Assembly: GCA_964035575.1 (NCBI GenBank)
Contig: OZ037837.1
Span: 682,001-746,000, forward strand
Direction: 5' to 3'
Length of the DNA: 64,000 nucleotides
Source of the DNA: Rhynchopus sp. YZ270_cl-10
Taxonomy: Eukaryota; Euglenozoa; Diplonemea; Diplonemida; Diplonemidae
Shown here: positions 11,183-23,100 of the stretch, in pieces
Layout of the letters: the number at the start of each line of letters is the position of its first letter
Position numbering within the stretch: the stretch's first letter is position 1
Made by a program: the position numbers and the translations under genes
The notes under the pieces: model-generated
Database searches by the model: none
What the model was told of the DNA's origin: nothing
Seen by the model: only the letters and a program-made list of their open reading frames with translations

Positions 11183-13339
11183 ACATGGCTTCATAAATAT
11201 ATTGAATATCGTCAATGGAGGCACGGCAAAAATGCGCATTTTTGATATTTTTGATATTTTTGGCAGAATTTTTTGGGCGTTTTTTGCGTTTTTTTAGGGA
11301 AAAATAGTGAGGGGAGTTGGGTCCAGTCATAGGAAGTATAGAGAATTTTTGAAAAATTCTTCCATTGGAATAAGGGTTTGCGGGCCTTGCCCTCTGAGGT
11401 GTTAGAAGGTTTGCAGGTTTGCAGGTTTGCAGGTTTAAGGAGGCGAATCTGTGTGGATGAGGGTTGAGGGTGCTTAGATGGGGTATGATACTGAGGTGCT
11501 TAAATGGTGGTTTTGTAGGTTACATAGTCACGAGACTGCCCTTGTATTAAAAGGGGGAAGAGGGGAGATGATAGGGGACAAGGCTACCAATCCGACTTAA
11601 ACCGACTCAGTAGGGTCAGGTCGGACCGACCCAAACCTACCCAGCAAAAAGGTCAAAAAATAGATGTCAATTTTGAGACACTTTTTTTCCACTTTTTTCC
11701 TTAGGGATTTTTCCAGGTACTTAGCGAAGCGTTAGGGCGACTTAAGTCCCTTGGCCCCAGCGCCCTATGGGGCGCCTCCTCGTCGGGCCGTTAGGGCCCT
11801 CCGGTGGCCAGGTTCTTTCTCTGGGCTTAGAGGCTCGAAGTTCCCCGTCAGATTGGAGCTGGTGTGCTTTATGAGGCTCGCTCGTCTAGATTGAGGCTCG
11901 CTCGTCCGGATTGGGCTAGCTCGTCCGCCTTCGGCTAGACCCTCCGCCTTTGGGTGGGCTCGTGGATCTCCGTTATGTACGTACGGGTTCGATACTCTGG
12001 TTGGAGTGTGACAGCACGCCATTTCTTGAGCACGTTGGTAACACACGAAGTGCAATGGCGATAATGGAAAGATAGATGCCGGCATTGGTGAATTGCTGGA
12101 GTTCTGCACAGGAAGCTAGCATGACGTAGAATCACTGTGTGAACAAAATGACCGTATTTTGGTTGAAAATTTGACTTGAAAATTTTTTTCATAATTTGCC
12201 CAATCGAAGGTTTTCCTTGGATTTTTTGGGCCATTTTATGACGTACCACGCCCGATTTTGGGCGAAAAAAAATATTTTTTTTTGGTCAAAAATCGCCTTG
12301 TATTACCACTGTATTGGTGTAGGCTTGTACACAGAAGTGTGTTTTGTGTAACCACAGATGGTCAAAACACCCGATTTTTGCATTTTTTTTGCATTTTTTG
12401 GTGCCCAAAGACCCACCTCAGTGGTCGAAATTTTCCCGAAAAAAAAATTTTTTTTTTTGAGATTTTTCGATTTTTTGACAAGGCGCTGGCCCATACAAAG
12501 TGCACTGGCGGTACAGAAAATGGTTGGGGAATAAACTCTAGATGCTCAAAACAGCCCAATTCATGCTTTTTTTGACTTTTTGGTCCCAGAAGGGTGCCTA
12601 GGGTGTAGTGAGCAGGCCTCAAAAACACTTGTGAAAAAAAAAAAAAATTTTTTTTTTTGAGATTTTTCGATTTTTTTTGACAAGGCGCTGGCCCATACAA
12701 ACTGTACAGGGTGGGTATTTTATACACAAAATAGCCGTGGAATAAATTCTAGATGCTCAAAACATCAAAATTCTGGCTTTATTTGCATTTTTGGTGCAGA
12801 CATGTGCAAAAAAAAAATTTTTTTTTCTGTGGGAAAAATTTTGTGATGTCGAAAAAAAAATTTTTATTCCGTTTTACAAAGTAGTAGTCCCCAAGCACAG
12901 GCCAAAATGCAGTGAAATAAGAAGAACTTTGTGTGTTAAAAGTCACCTTATTTCACGGCAATTTATGTGTAAATTGCATGGGGCGTGAAAAAAAGTCACC
13001 TTATTTCACGGCGCACCCGTATGAGTATTCCTGTGTGGTGGGTGGGTTTCAGGTGGGGAGGGTGGGGATCTGGACAAAAATTTGGAGCTCACTCGAGCTT
13101 GTAAGAGGCGAAGCTCTTGTAGTTGCTTAGTCCGCTCTCGTATGCCTCCTGCATCTTCGCCTTAAGCGTTGTCCTCGGCATTTGTTGTTGTTCTTTTTTT
13201 CTTTTGATTAGCTCCTGTAACAGGTGATACGTGTGGTGTGGGTGGTATTTATTTTTCCTGATCTCCCATCTCACTGTTTTTTGGCCTGTGCTTGGGGACT
13301 ACCCCTACTTTGTAAACCGGAATAAAATTACGTATTGTT

Positions 13340-13545
13340 TGTCATAAGGAATCCGTTTTTTCACGCTACAGGTGCGCTCGTTACCTGCTGCACATAATTC
13401 ACCTCGCTTCGCTCGGTAAATTATTTTTCCGTATTTACCTCGCTTCGCTCGGTAAATACTATTACATGGTCCCCTCGCTTCGCTCGGGAACCATTTCTGC
13501 AGCAGGTAACTCGCACGACCTGTAGCGTGAAAAAAAGTATTCCTT
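13340..13545. repeat. Long palindrome with three GCTTCGC-topped sub-hairpins
   Basis: The outer arms read AAGGAATCCGTTTTTTCACG ... CTACAGG ... TTACCTGCTGCA, matched inverted at 13490-13545. Between them are three small hairpins, each capped by CTCGCTTCGCTCG and closed by GGTAAAT/ATTTACC or GGTTCCC-like arms. A close counterpart lies at 26165-26345 in element C. No coding. Confidence 0.75.
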
Positions 13546-13957
13546 ATTTCATACCAATAAATAGTTATTTTTTTCTGTGGGAAAAATTTTGTGATGTCGA
13601 AAAAAAAAATTTTTTTTTCTTGAAAGAGGCACGGCACTTTTGTGGAATTTTGTGGAATTTTGTGGAATTTTTTTATAAGGGGAAAAAGTTTTATTTTTAG
13701 AATTAGAGTGTACAGCTAGGTAGGACCAGACGTCGTTAACAGCTATGAACCAAAGAGGTTCTCAGTGTCGTCGGCCAAGCCCCTTCACCAAAAAAGACTA
13801 CAACAAGAAAACAAACACACAGAAAAAAAAAAAGGTAAAAGAATGCCCTTCCTCAGTCCGGAAGTATCACCTCAACCGGTCACACCTGCCGTAAAATAGA
13901 GAGAGGTTACAGAATACAGATTATTAAAAAAACAAAAAAAAAAAAAAAATGACTATT

Positions 13958-14105
13958 TATTAAATGAAAATCAGATCGCTTGATTTTCACGCGTGGGTGA
14001 CTTTTTCACGAGTGAGGTTTACTTCACGAGCGAAGCGAGTGGAGTAATAGAAACGAGTGAAAAAGTCACCCACAAGTGAAAATCTGCCTGATTTTCATTT
14101 AATAC
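13958..14105. repeat. Long palindrome with a GCGAAGC top
   Basis: The arms TATTAAATGAAAATCAG and GTGGGTGACTTTTTCAC are matched inverted by GTGAAAAAGTCACCCAC and CTGATTTTCATTTAATA. The top is CGAGCGAAGCGAG near 14027. The whole would fold as one ~148-nt hairpin. It belongs to the palindrome class seen in elements C, D, F and H. Confidence 0.75.
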
Positions 14106-14879
14106 GTAATTTTATTCAAAATTTGATAAAGTTGAGATGGAAAAAATAGATGAACGTGTGAAGGAGAAAACGTGGTGTGTCATAATAAACCCGTGGTGAG
14201 TGGTGTTTGCGAGGCAGAGGGTGGGTGGGGGGTAGGTACTACAGAAAAATACCCCCATTTTAAAAATACTCCCTGACCCCGTATCATGTAGGTGTTTAAA
14301 GTACTATGTGCGATGTGAACATCTCACATGTTGGTGCAGAGGAGCTAGGCTGCACTCTTTATGTTCTCTTTGACTCGGACATAGGTGCAACACTTCATGT
14401 ACTCCTTCTCGTGTGCGGTTGATGAAGCTGTTGCGAGCGTGTTATCCATTGCAGTGTCTGCCTCTTCCTTTATGCTGACCTCCGTGTTCCTCATCACCCA
14501 CGTCTTCGGCTTCCTCCCCATAGTTGTTGTGAGGAAACAAGGACACAAAAGTTGTATGCACCGTGTTTTCTACCAAACTATTACTGGGGGGTCAAATAGT
14601 AGACCCCCCTGAAGAGTAGCCCCCTAAGCAAAAATTTGACCACATTACCACAACTACTCAAAACATGAAATCTGTTGCTTTATTTGACTCATCGTGCATT
14701 TTTGAGATCTGGACATGGGGGTCAGACTCCACTTTAGAGCACCAAAAATAGGGTCAAAAAATTTTTTTGCAAGGGGGTGGATTTTTGAATTTGTATGGGA
14801 AAACCCACTTTTGGCCGTGAGCGTGAAATAATGTTACTTTATTTTCACGGCCAGACTTTTTACGGCTAAAATACGTGTA

Positions 14880-14911
14880 ATACTTTATTTCACGCCCGTG
14901 AAATAAAGTAA
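14880..14911. repeat. Perfect 14-bp hairpin
   Basis: TACTTTATTTCACG and its exact inverse are separated by CC. TTATTTCACGG-like sequence also occurs at 12945, 13003 and 26337, so this is a repeated component of elements H and C. It could be a terminator-like or transposon-internal hairpin. Confidence 0.6.
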
Positions 14912-14996
14912 AACCTGAAATTACTCGCCAGCCATTTTTTCCATAGAAACTTTATCAAATTGAATAAAAAAATCTGTACTTCATTGGTCTCGGCCA

Positions 14997-15558
14997 GTGG
15001 AGTCCCCTACAGGAGGGGAGAGGGCTTTGCCCTCTCCTGTACTACACGTGAATATGTCTTTGTTTTTGCAAAGAAAACATGAAAAGCTGCTCGCCATGGT
15101 GGAGGCCCGTCTGTTGGACGCCGAGACCGATAGCAGCAGAAGAAGAGGAACCCCCCGTCGTGCAGGAGGAGAAGCAGACGACGGAGGTGACGGCGGCACC
15201 ACCGCCAGCGAAGGAGACACCCGGCACCTGCCCAGATGCCACCGCAACGACCCCCCCCCACCAGCAGGAGGCTTGGCTCTACTGGTGGGGCAACGACGCC
15301 TCACGAGGCGCATACGACGAAGCCGGCGCCGCCGCCTCCACCCGACGACCGCCTGCACCCACTGACTCGCCCACCCGACGGTGGATGGAAGTGCCCACCC
15401 GACCGTGGGTGGCTGTGCTCACCTGCAAGAACGTGTTCTCTGAAGTGCCCACCCGACCGTGGACGGCTGCGCACCGCAAAGACCATCGCCTGGAGCAATT
15501 CGGGCATTACATAGAAGCGTGTAGTATAGTGGAGTTCATCTTCGGGTGTCTACACTAA
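14997..15558 (+). other. GC-rich island with open frames inside element H
   Basis: About 560 bp is much richer in G+C than the AT-rich element around it and has overlapping open frames of ~120-160 codons on the plus strand. One frame contains SLFLQRKHEKLLAMVEARLLD; the other has three PTRPW repeats. A hairpin GGAGAGGGC-TTT-GCCCTCTCC precedes it. The composition is like the host genes, so it may be host sequence captured by the transposon. I recognise no domain, and real coding is uncertain. Confidence 0.3.
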
Positions 15559-15719
15559 AACAACCAAGTTCAGGGAAATAGCTTGGGTACTTTTGCTGGT
15601 TTCAAAACCAGAACGAGCTGGTTTACTGGTTTGGGGAAAAATAAAAAAAAAAAGTGGGATTCGGGATTCAGTTTTTCGCCTCCCCCCTGCACCACTTTCT
15701 TCACAGAAGAAAGCCTCAC

Positions 15720-16200
15720 GTAAGCGAACCCCTAAAAAGGGTGCATTGAGTGACTCTGTGGTGTAAAAAGCTACATTTTTTGCACCATACCCTAATTTTT
15801 TTTCGCCTGCGGCGCCACTTGATATTATTTTTTTTGCTCCGCAAAAAAATAGAGTTTACAATGGCTAAAGGGATTCCCTTGCATTTTGCAGCCAAACAAA
15901 ATGCAACTTGGCCAAAGCTGCAAAAAGTTGACCGTTTTTTCAAAATGACCCACCGTTGCAACAGCCCCTGCTTCTGGAAGACGTATTGATTTATACGGTT
16001 AGTGGAACGTAAGGTGCAAGACCAAGCTCCGTTAACAAAGGATTATATCCCGTTTTCTTTGTCTCGCAAACCTTACCCTGTACCTCTCCACTCTGGCTGT
16101 CAGGGAGGCGCGCGCGAAGCGCGCGACGACCGCTTTCAACTGGGGAAATTTTTTTTTCTAAACCAGCAAACCAGCAACATTTGAAAAGTGCACCTTTCAA
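15720..16200. repeat. Element J-related repeat (copy 2)
   Basis: It shares with 84-350 the blocks CGCCTGCGGCGCCA, CGTAAGGTGCAAGACCAAGC and GCGCGAAGCGCGC, in the same orientation and order. It is diverged, with different poly-T lengths. It lies inside element H2 near its right end. No gene. Confidence 0.55.
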
Positions 16201-16469
16201 GCTACTACCCTGACCAAGTTTTCAAAAAAAAAAAAAAAAAAAAGAAAAAGTAGAAGTCGAGTTTTTGAAATTCCACAAAATTCCACAAAATTCCACAAAA
16301 TTCCACAAAATTCCACAAAAGTGCCGTGCCTCCAATATATTGATTTGGTGATGAATATTATTGATTGAATATTGAAAGTGTCAATAATATTGACTGAAAA
16401 CTGTCAATATTTCAATAATATTGAAATATTGATCATATTATTGAATATTGACGTTGCAGTGCCTGTTTT

Positions 16470-18170
16470 TTCCTTGACGGGAGGCCATAGCTGAGAATAA
16501 GACTTGGGGACCCGGGACCCGGTTATTCTCAGTGGGACTGGGCACAATATGTCGAAAACGCTGTGAAAACGCCTGAAAGCGGGTCGGGGACCCGAGCGGG
16601 AGGGTGGGGCATGGATGGAGGGGTATTCCCAGTCTCTAGGACTGGGACTGTACCCAGTGCCCAGTACCCGTCCTAGTTCTAGTCCTGGGACAGTACCCGG
16701 GACCCGGCTTATTCTCAGCTCCCTTCCAGCCACAGAGTGGAGAGGCAAAGGGTCAAACTTTTCTGTCGAAGCCATGTGCGCAACATTTCAAAGATTGTCC
16801 CATAAATCGCACATTATCACAGCCAAACTATATCATGGATAGGGTAGAGCTGTGGGCTGCCGCTCGTAATTCCTAAACACTTGTGTTTAGGCTTTTAAGG
16901 TTGCTGCCCTCCCAGTACCCTCCTGGTGCACCCACCCGAAAATGCGCCAAAGTGTAAGATTTTTTCGGCGGTGGAAAGATTGGCCTCAAAAATGCGGATC
17001 ACCAAATCAGATCTGTGAGAGATTTGTTTTTAATTGGGATTTTCGCCTTTTTGGGTGGTTTTTGGGCCCATACCCGGCTATATGGACTGGGAAACGCGAT
17101 TCTGGGGTGCTAGAACCAGGTCTAGGCCGCACAGGGGTACTTCTGTGGGCAAAAACAACCCACAAAACCATGCACTGCGTTGTGTTCTGTGACCATTCAG
17201 GTGTTTTAGCTAGTGTACGAGGCGTTGCGATCGATTTGGTTTCGTTCTCGTTCATCAACCACACGAGCTAGCAAAAAATATTTAGGATTCGCAAAACTAA
17301 ATTTTGTCCGCGCCGCAGGCGCACGGTACGCTCCTTTTTTATGAGAGTTGCGAACCTACGTTTGAAAAATCCATCCATCCACATGTCTTTTTTATGAGAA
17401 GATCAGTGAGTAAATAGTTCCGCTTATGGGCCCAGGAGGCTTCCCCTGGTCAGGGGTGGGGTTTGCTGCTTTGGAGAGGAGGTTGTTCTGGGTACAGAAG
17501 GAGAAAAAAGAGTAGTTGAAACGTGCTAAAACGCAGTCGAGCTCATGCAAAGGGTAGGAGGTGGGTGGTCCGTACCATAAGAGAACGGAGGCGGTTCACA
17601 ACCGCTCGACGAATCACGCGACCTCTTTATACCCCAGCCTTTTTAACGGCCAAAAAAACTCTATGATTTTGCACGTGTTACCGTGGGACTCTACGGGCAA
17701 TCATGGCTCAGTTCGTAAACGCGCACGTGCCATTCAATGCCATCGCGGGGGAGCGACTTGCCTTGTGGCATCAGATGGCTCCTTAGTGGGGGGATCTACG
17801 CGGACAGTGAGAGGGGGTAGGGTGGGGGGCGGCATTCTCTACCTGGCTTCTGAAGAAGGGTGTCTTCCCTTGGGGCTCCGCGAAGTGCAATGCGGACTCG
17901 AGAAGTCATTACCAGGCAGCACATCTCACAAAAATAGGACTGTGATAACGTTTGTCCCCTGGTATATGAGGAATTTTGTCATAGTTGGTATCACACAAGT
18001 CGCCATATTTTTTGCATTTTTTGGTCCGAAGTTCAATTACCACCGTCCTGGAAATTGGGGCAATTTTTTTGTGCCTCAACTCGGGCATGTTTTTATGTGT
18101 GGTGCACGAGTTGTGTGAGGTTGGAAGATGCAGAACCAGTTTCCAAGGGGCGCAAGACCATTATGTGAAG
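16470..18170. other. Interior of element G, weak coding traces
   Basis: A plus frame at 17561-18118 (185 codons) contains CLVASDGSL and a Gly-rich stretch that faintly recalls the start of an RNase H-like domain. Another at 16942-17271 is unrecognised. Between 16500 and 16725 there is a direct repeat of CCCGGGACCCGG with TTATTCTCAG. CCTAAACAC-TT-GTGTTTAGG is a near-perfect palindrome at ~16873-16892. I make no firm coding call. Confidence 0.3.
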
Positions 18171-18347
18171 GAAAGTGTCAATATATTGATCAATATATTG
18201 ATCAATATTTGCAAATATTGAATGGGAAATTTACACGGTAAAAGTGTCAATATATTGAAAATTTCCTACGTGATATTGATCAATATAATATTATTGATAT
18301 TGAAAAAAACGTGAAAAAAAATATTGAATATATTTATGAAGCCATGT

Positions 18348-19461
18348 TTGTATACAAAAAAAAAGTTGTTTGGGGAAATAGCTATTATTTGGGGGTTAAA
18401 CTTATTCGGGGCCCCTTTGCAACCTAGAAAATAAAAACGAAATCGCCGACTGGAGATTCAAAAGGTAACTAATAAGCCATATGAGACAACATCTACCTCC
18501 GAGAAAAAAGCAAAATTATTACGCGTCCATTCGACGTTTGGATAAAAGAAAACTAGAGATGAAAGGGGGTTTGGGGGGAAGAGTTTAATTCTTGAACGCA
18601 TCCCCACACTCAGTCACACACCACAGAGGAAAAAAGTTGACAAAATAATTGTGAATTTTGGGTAGTTTGGTGTATTGCTTCCAAAAGCTTTTTGTAGTTG
18701 CGTGTTGTGCTTTTTATTTTTAATTTTGAATACTTGGTTGTATTAGTGTAGCCACCCTAGAGTGTGCTCCACTATATTTTTTTTTTGAAAAACACCAAAC
18801 GCTGTTCACAATAATCATGGTTGTACAAAGTACTCGAAGAGTATCGAGTACTCGAAAACGAAAAAAATAGGCCACTCGACACTCGAGTACTCGCCCGACC
18901 CCTTTTTTTTTTCTCTTCAATTTACTCGTTCTGGCACTCGAGTACTACAACCATGAATAATGAACGCAACATCGACAATTGTCCTGATGAAGCTGTAATG
19001 TGTGTGTGATGGGGAGCATGGGAGGGAAAAAACGACTCGTGGATACTGAAAAATTTCACTAGAAATGCACACACGTCAAAAAAGCTTTCTGATAAAAAAC
19101 GAGCGAAGCACAAAAACCAGCGCGTGTGAGAGAAAACAGAATGCTGTCCTGACAATTGTAGGGATTCAGGCGACGGGCTAAAAAAACCTACCCATCAGGT
19201 CTAATTTTACTGCATTTCTTATTCTCTCCATACTTTCTTTTGTTTGCATGAACAGCGGGGATTGAATTGAGTAAGGTACATCAGAAATTTCATTTCCAGG
19301 TATTTCAGGATGTCACCGAAAACGCTTAAAGAAAAGAAGATAAAAATAAAAAGCAGTTTCGGCCGTGCACGAACAGGGGGAAGGGAGGGTGGGTGGAAGC
19401 GAATACTACACACGCGAAGTGCAGTTACTCAAAAACATGCTGTCAACACGACGCGCGTAAT
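18348..19461. other. Intergenic region with R6 repeat, no gene
   Basis: The segment 18497-18615 matches 35158-35280 (GTTTGGATAAA, GAAGAGTTTAATTCTTGAAC, CACTCAGTCACACACCAC). Near 18835-18900 there is an array of ACTCGAGTACTCG-like palindromic words. The segment 19085-19140 resembles 34665-34715. The last ~60 bases before the surface-gene stop resemble the 3' flank of the other surface genes. No open frame is convincing. Confidence 0.55.
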
Positions 19462-21459
19462 TCACGCCATCTCTTCATCCTTAGCCGTTCCGTAGTCGTA
19501 CACGTCACATCCTTCAACCAGAGCTGAAGCATCCTCCGCACAGTCCTGTTGTATGTTGTACGCCACAGACCTGCGTCGCCGTGCAAACAGCACTCCTGCC
19601 AGCACCACAACCAGAAGTGCACCAGAACCAGCCAGCAGCCAAACGTAGGTGGGAAGCGCGACTGTTGGAACAGCCGTTGGTGGTGCCTGTGTCGTGACAC
19701 GACATGTGCTGAAGCTGAAGTTCGCCACCACACCGTTGAGGGGCACATCCCCAGGGAACGTGCTCGTGTAGATGTGGTTGTCGGTGCGTGTGTCAAGTAC
19801 TGGGAGAGGACCTGAGGCAGAGACACGTTCAACACCATCGAAGAAGAGCTGTGCAAAGCCTGTGTTGTGTGACGTCGCCGTCACGACAAGCACCACATGC
19901 ATGAAGACACCGCAGCACGGTCCCGGCACAGGGTCGATGAAGATGATGTGCTGTGCACCCTGCCACACTTGGTACTCCCACTGGCCCTTGCTGTCGATGG
20001 TGAGGATCACGTTGTTCTTCTCCATTCCATTCGAGAACTCGAAGACACGTCCCATATCATTCACACCGTCCACCCGCACGTCTGCCTCCATGATGAAGCC
20101 GTCCCCTCCCAACGTGAGTGGTGCGTTACTGACAAACTCAGACGAGTCGGTGAACTGTGTGATGAGGACTGGATCCTCACACGGCAGGACTACTGGTGCC
20201 GCTGTTGGTGCAACTGTCGGAACAGCTGTTGGTGGTGCCGCTGTTGGTGCAACTGTCGGAACAGCTGTTGGTGGTGCCGCTGTTGGTGCAACTGTCGGAA
20301 CAGCTGTTGGTGGTGCCGCTGTTGGTGCAACTGTCGGAACAGCTGTTGGTGGTGCCGCTGTTGGTGCAACTGTCGGAACAGCTGTTGGTGGTGCCGCTGT
20401 TGGCGGAACTGGTGTTGGCTGGATGCCCCAGGAGAAGTGTGAGGCTTGCTCAGACTCGACGAAGATCTGCTTGCCCCTCACACAGGGGACATCCCTATAG
20501 ACGTTGACGTTGTAGAAGAGGCCACTGAAGGAAAACGCCGTCTCAGTGCCTGTGTGGTCGTGTATCGTGACAAACCCTGGCTCGTTTTTCTTCAGTGAGA
20601 ACGTCAACGTCGCGTTTTCTGTGCATGTGATAACACCTGCGTATGTCTCTTCGCTGGATGAGAGCTCACCGTTCATGCCCCACGTCGTGTTGACACCATC
20701 GTAACTGCCTGCAGCGATGTGCTGTGTGACTGCGTCAGGCGACAGTGCAGGTGTCAGCAGTTCGGGCACGCCATTGTTCGGAACAAACGTTACTCCCACG
20801 AACATGGAGAAGAAGTCCAGACGCTTATAGCTTGACTCCCAATCCAGCTTCACACACAGGTCGTCACCACGCTCCCACGCAGCATGGTCAAACGGCACAC
20901 CCGTCACCTCCACAGTCATCGATTTCCATTTCGTCATGTTCACATCCTTCGAGAACAGTGTTGTCGCGTTCGACCCACACCCCTGTGTGATGGACAACGT
21001 CGCAGAGAGCAAGGGATCTGCTTGAGTACCGATCCGCAGACTGGCGATAGACACAACGTAGTTGTCCATCACATCACCCTCAAGCAGGCTGATGGCAGAG
21101 CCCACACCAGCAGAAAGACCTCCAGACCTGTGTGGTGGTGTTGTGTGTGGCACTATGTTCCTCATTCCAAGCTGTGCTTCACTCTGTGTGCAAATGTGGC
21201 AAAAGGTTCACAACCCTCTGGTTGCTGTATTTCCTCTTCCTCGACACGATGTGTTTTACTACAAAAGATGTTAAAGCGCACAGATCTGTGTTTTGCATCT
21301 TGGCATTGTTCTGAAGTGGAAGAGGGTCACATACCCGACTGTGACACGCGCCTGTGTCGTCTGCATCTCGTGCACCGTGCTGGCCAGTGAAGCCTCTGCC
21401 AGAAGGGACAGCAGCACAAAGGCTGTGGTGTGCTTCCCCCGCTGACATGTTGTTGACAT
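19462..21459 (-). CDS. Surface protein A: signal peptide, module A, PT stalk, LamG, TM
   Basis: Two exons (21459-21335 and 21127-19462) joined in phase 2 give 596 residues. Exon 1 encodes a signal peptide ending near LASTVHEM. Exon 2 starts GSGGLSAGVGSAISLLEG, the ~230-residue module A shared by all family members. It continues with five copies of a 13-residue Pro/Thr/Ala unit (TAAPPTAVPTVAP, about 20210-20410), then a LamG/concanavalin-like domain (GFIMEADVRVDGV ... MGRVFEFSNG ... DNHIYTSTFPGDVP). A transmembrane segment follows (YVWLLAGSGALLVVVLAGVLF), then RRRR and a short acidic tail. It is probably a type I cell-surface protein that binds or adheres. Module A is not a family I know. An AG lies 9 nt before the start. 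Confidence 0.85.
21128..21334 (-). other. Intron of surface gene A (207 nt, phase 2)
   Basis: The donor reads GTCGG|GTATGTG and the acceptor CACACAG|GTCTGG. The first two thirds (from ACTTCAGAACAATGCCAAGA to the TTTGCACACAG region) recur in the introns at 36247-36480, 40126-40351, 42164-42397 and 57657-57881, with a shorter form at 41087-41245, although those introns separate different modules. Confidence 0.8.
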
Positions 21460-21850
21460 TGTGGTACCTGGTGTGGTGTGGTCGTGGTGAGGATGAGCGA
21501 TCTGGAAAAAGACACTGGGGGACAGAAAAACCTTTCTGTGACCTCGGGAGGACCCAACACCCCGACCAGCCTGCCTGCCCTCTCCCCACTGCACTGGCAA
21601 CGTGATGTCCTCATCTGGGTGGTGTCGTCTCTAACACCAGAAGAGTTGAGCAGAGCACACAAGCGAGTGTCGTGTCGTCCAGCAGGAGCACCTTGCAAGC
21701 ACAATAGTCAAAGGCACCCTTCTTCCTGCAGGGCAGGGTTCAGGGAAGTAGCGGCAGACTGTGCACCCTGACGACAACGATACCGACACGAGGATGAAGG
21801 ATGCTCTGTGTCTTGTTGTTGTCTTAAACTTCGTTCCTCATATAATACAT

Positions 21851-22764
21851 CAGTCCTATTCGTGGTCATTTACCCCCCCCCCTTTGGGTCGGTGAACCGG
21901 AAATTTTGGAAATAAGGGGGTAAAATAAGGGGGGGGGGGTAAATGAGGGGGTAAGGGGGGGGGGTAAATTACCATGTTATGGGTTAGGTCATGTTTTTGG
22001 GTGGGAAGGGGGGACTTTTTCATACACGGTGGGGTAAAATTTTGCACAACACAGTGTGACGACACATGCTCTCATGACAAATGTGTCATCTGAAAAAAAT
22101 TCCTCACTTCCTTGCGACATCGCAAGCAGTCATGCATCATGGATCCACATCATCCACATCATCTTTCTGCCCGTGCCTGAACCATGACTGGTCAGGGATC
22201 ACGGTGTTGCCTCAGATTCCGTGAGGTGTCCCAAACGTATCGCCCACGCAGCACAAACGTACCCACCTGCACCCATCTACCTGCACACGTGATGTAAAAC
22301 AGGGTGAAAGATTATTTGCACTTTACCCCTTTCCTCATTTCGAGCTTGTCTCCAGCTTCAAATCAGACGAGTCCTACAGTCTCCGGATGTACGACCCGCT
22401 GAACACATCAGCCCCTCCCAGCAAACCATAAAACAAAACAGGTATGCGCTGCACTAAGTGAAACTATTACCCCATAATTACACGCCAGGTGGTGTTTTGC
22501 CACTCGTTCCCTGAACCCCCTCGCTTCGCTCGTGGGTTTAGGTCACTCGTGACAAAACACCACCTGGCGTGTTGCGGCGATAATTACCCAAAAATTACCT
22601 GGTGGCTGGTACTTTACCCCCCCAGGGGGGTAAAGTAGTATTATAAGGGGGGGGGGTAAATTACCATGTTATTTTGGCCTGAACCGTTTTTTTCTGAAAA
22701 AGGGGGTAAAATAAGGGGGGGGGGTAAATTTAGGGGGGGGGGTAAATGACCACGAATAGGACTG
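21851..22764. mobile_element. Element F: 914-bp TIR element with GGGGGTAAA arrays
   Basis: The inverted ends read CAGTCCTATTCGTGGTCATT followed by TACCCCCCCC, nearly perfect over 30 bp. Next to each end are repeats of GGGGGTAAA/TTTACCCCC in both orientations (21880-21970 and 22610-22745). The centre (22480-22605) is a long palindrome with arms ACACGCCAGGTGGTGTTTTG and the top CCTCGCTTCGCTCG. AT flanks both ends. It has no coding capacity and is probably non-autonomous. It lies ~390 bp upstream of surface gene A. Confidence 0.75.
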
Positions 22765-22914
22765 ATGGGAAATTAAAGGCTGGTAGCTGAAAGGCAGGCA
22801 CCTGAGTACTAAAAAAAATGTAACATGGGTGCTCCTGACGGCCCCATATTGCGTACTTCTTGCGTACTTAGTGCTGTACAAAATAGTGACGTTAGGTCCT
22901 GTCATTTGACAGAG

Positions 22915-23100
22915 GTTGTGGCTCTGGTCGGAACCAGGCTCCAACCCGCCCCAGAATAGGAAAAAAGGAAGGGAGTTGGGTGTTCAATTTCCTTTTAGCA
23001 TTGCATGTAATCATATAAAAAAGTGTGATCCGTGCATTCAGTGAAGACTTTGTTTCTGAGTTGGAAAACGGAGAAAGATCAAAACACTGATGCGGGGGAA
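22915..23100. repeat. Dispersed repeat R5 (copy 4)
   Basis: The closest match to 1735-1910, with the same CAACCCGCCCCAGAATAG, GCATTGCATGTAATCAT and GAGTTGGAAAACGGAGAAAG landmarks. It lies just beyond the 3' end of the second ADP-ribosyltransferase copy, as its sister lies beside the first. Confidence 0.65.

Larger units (their letters stand above)
11217..16333. mobile_element. Element H: 5.1-kb TIR element nested in G
   Basis: It starts GGAGGCACGGCA and ends with the inverse (16322-16333). AAT flanks both ends (11214-11216, 16334-16336), consistent with a 3-bp target duplication inside the AT array of G. The interior 12140-12800 is an inverted, diverged match to 25290-25800 in element C, so the two are related. 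It holds three long palindromes with GCGAAGC/GCTTCGC tops, a J repeat and a GC-rich island. Short TIRs, a 3-bp duplication and subterminal arrays fit CACTA/EnSpm-like elements, but no transposase is recognisable. Confidence 0.65.
13626..16333. mobile_element. Element H2: inner 2.7-kb unit with ~45-bp TIRs
   Basis: GAGGCACGGCACTTTTGTGG followed by three AATTTTGTGG units at 13626-13672 is matched inverted at 16266-16333, where five units are present. These ends match each other far better than the left end of H does. H may therefore be composite: H2 inserted into, or recombined with, an older relative whose left end is at 11217. The subterminal TTTTGTGGAA array is the motif specific to this element. 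Confidence 0.6.
11183..18347. mobile_element. Element G: AT-rich TIR element, interrupted by element H
   Basis: The ends are inverted copies of ACATGGCTTCATAAATATAT followed by TSAATAT (11183 onward; inverted at ~18320-18347). Next to each end are arrays of TATTGA/TCAATA in both orientations (16334-16455 and 18178-18340). Removing H (11217-16333) leaves about 2.05 kb. TTGT lies just outside both ends and may be a 4-bp target duplication. The interior (16470-18170) has two poorly supported frames, described separately. I cannot assign a superfamily. Confidence 0.65.

Noticed and set aside
11890-12000. Possible tRNA because of GGGTTCGATAC near 11980.
   Set aside because: The bases around the loop do not pair as a T arm and no acceptor stem is present.
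17561-18118. 185-codon plus frame in element G as an RNase H domain.
   Set aside because: Only SDGSL plus glycines recall the family; no further acidic catalytic residues could be placed.
20200-20410. CRISPR-like array of regularly spaced repeats.
   Set aside because: The 39-bp units are contiguous coding repeats of the stalk without unique spacers, in a eukaryotic gene.
19772-20507. Plus-strand frames of Gly/Val/Ala repeats over surface gene A (and similar at 38686-39711).
   Set aside because: Antisense shadows of the Pro/Thr stalk repeats; the minus frames carry signal peptide, LamG and transmembrane features.
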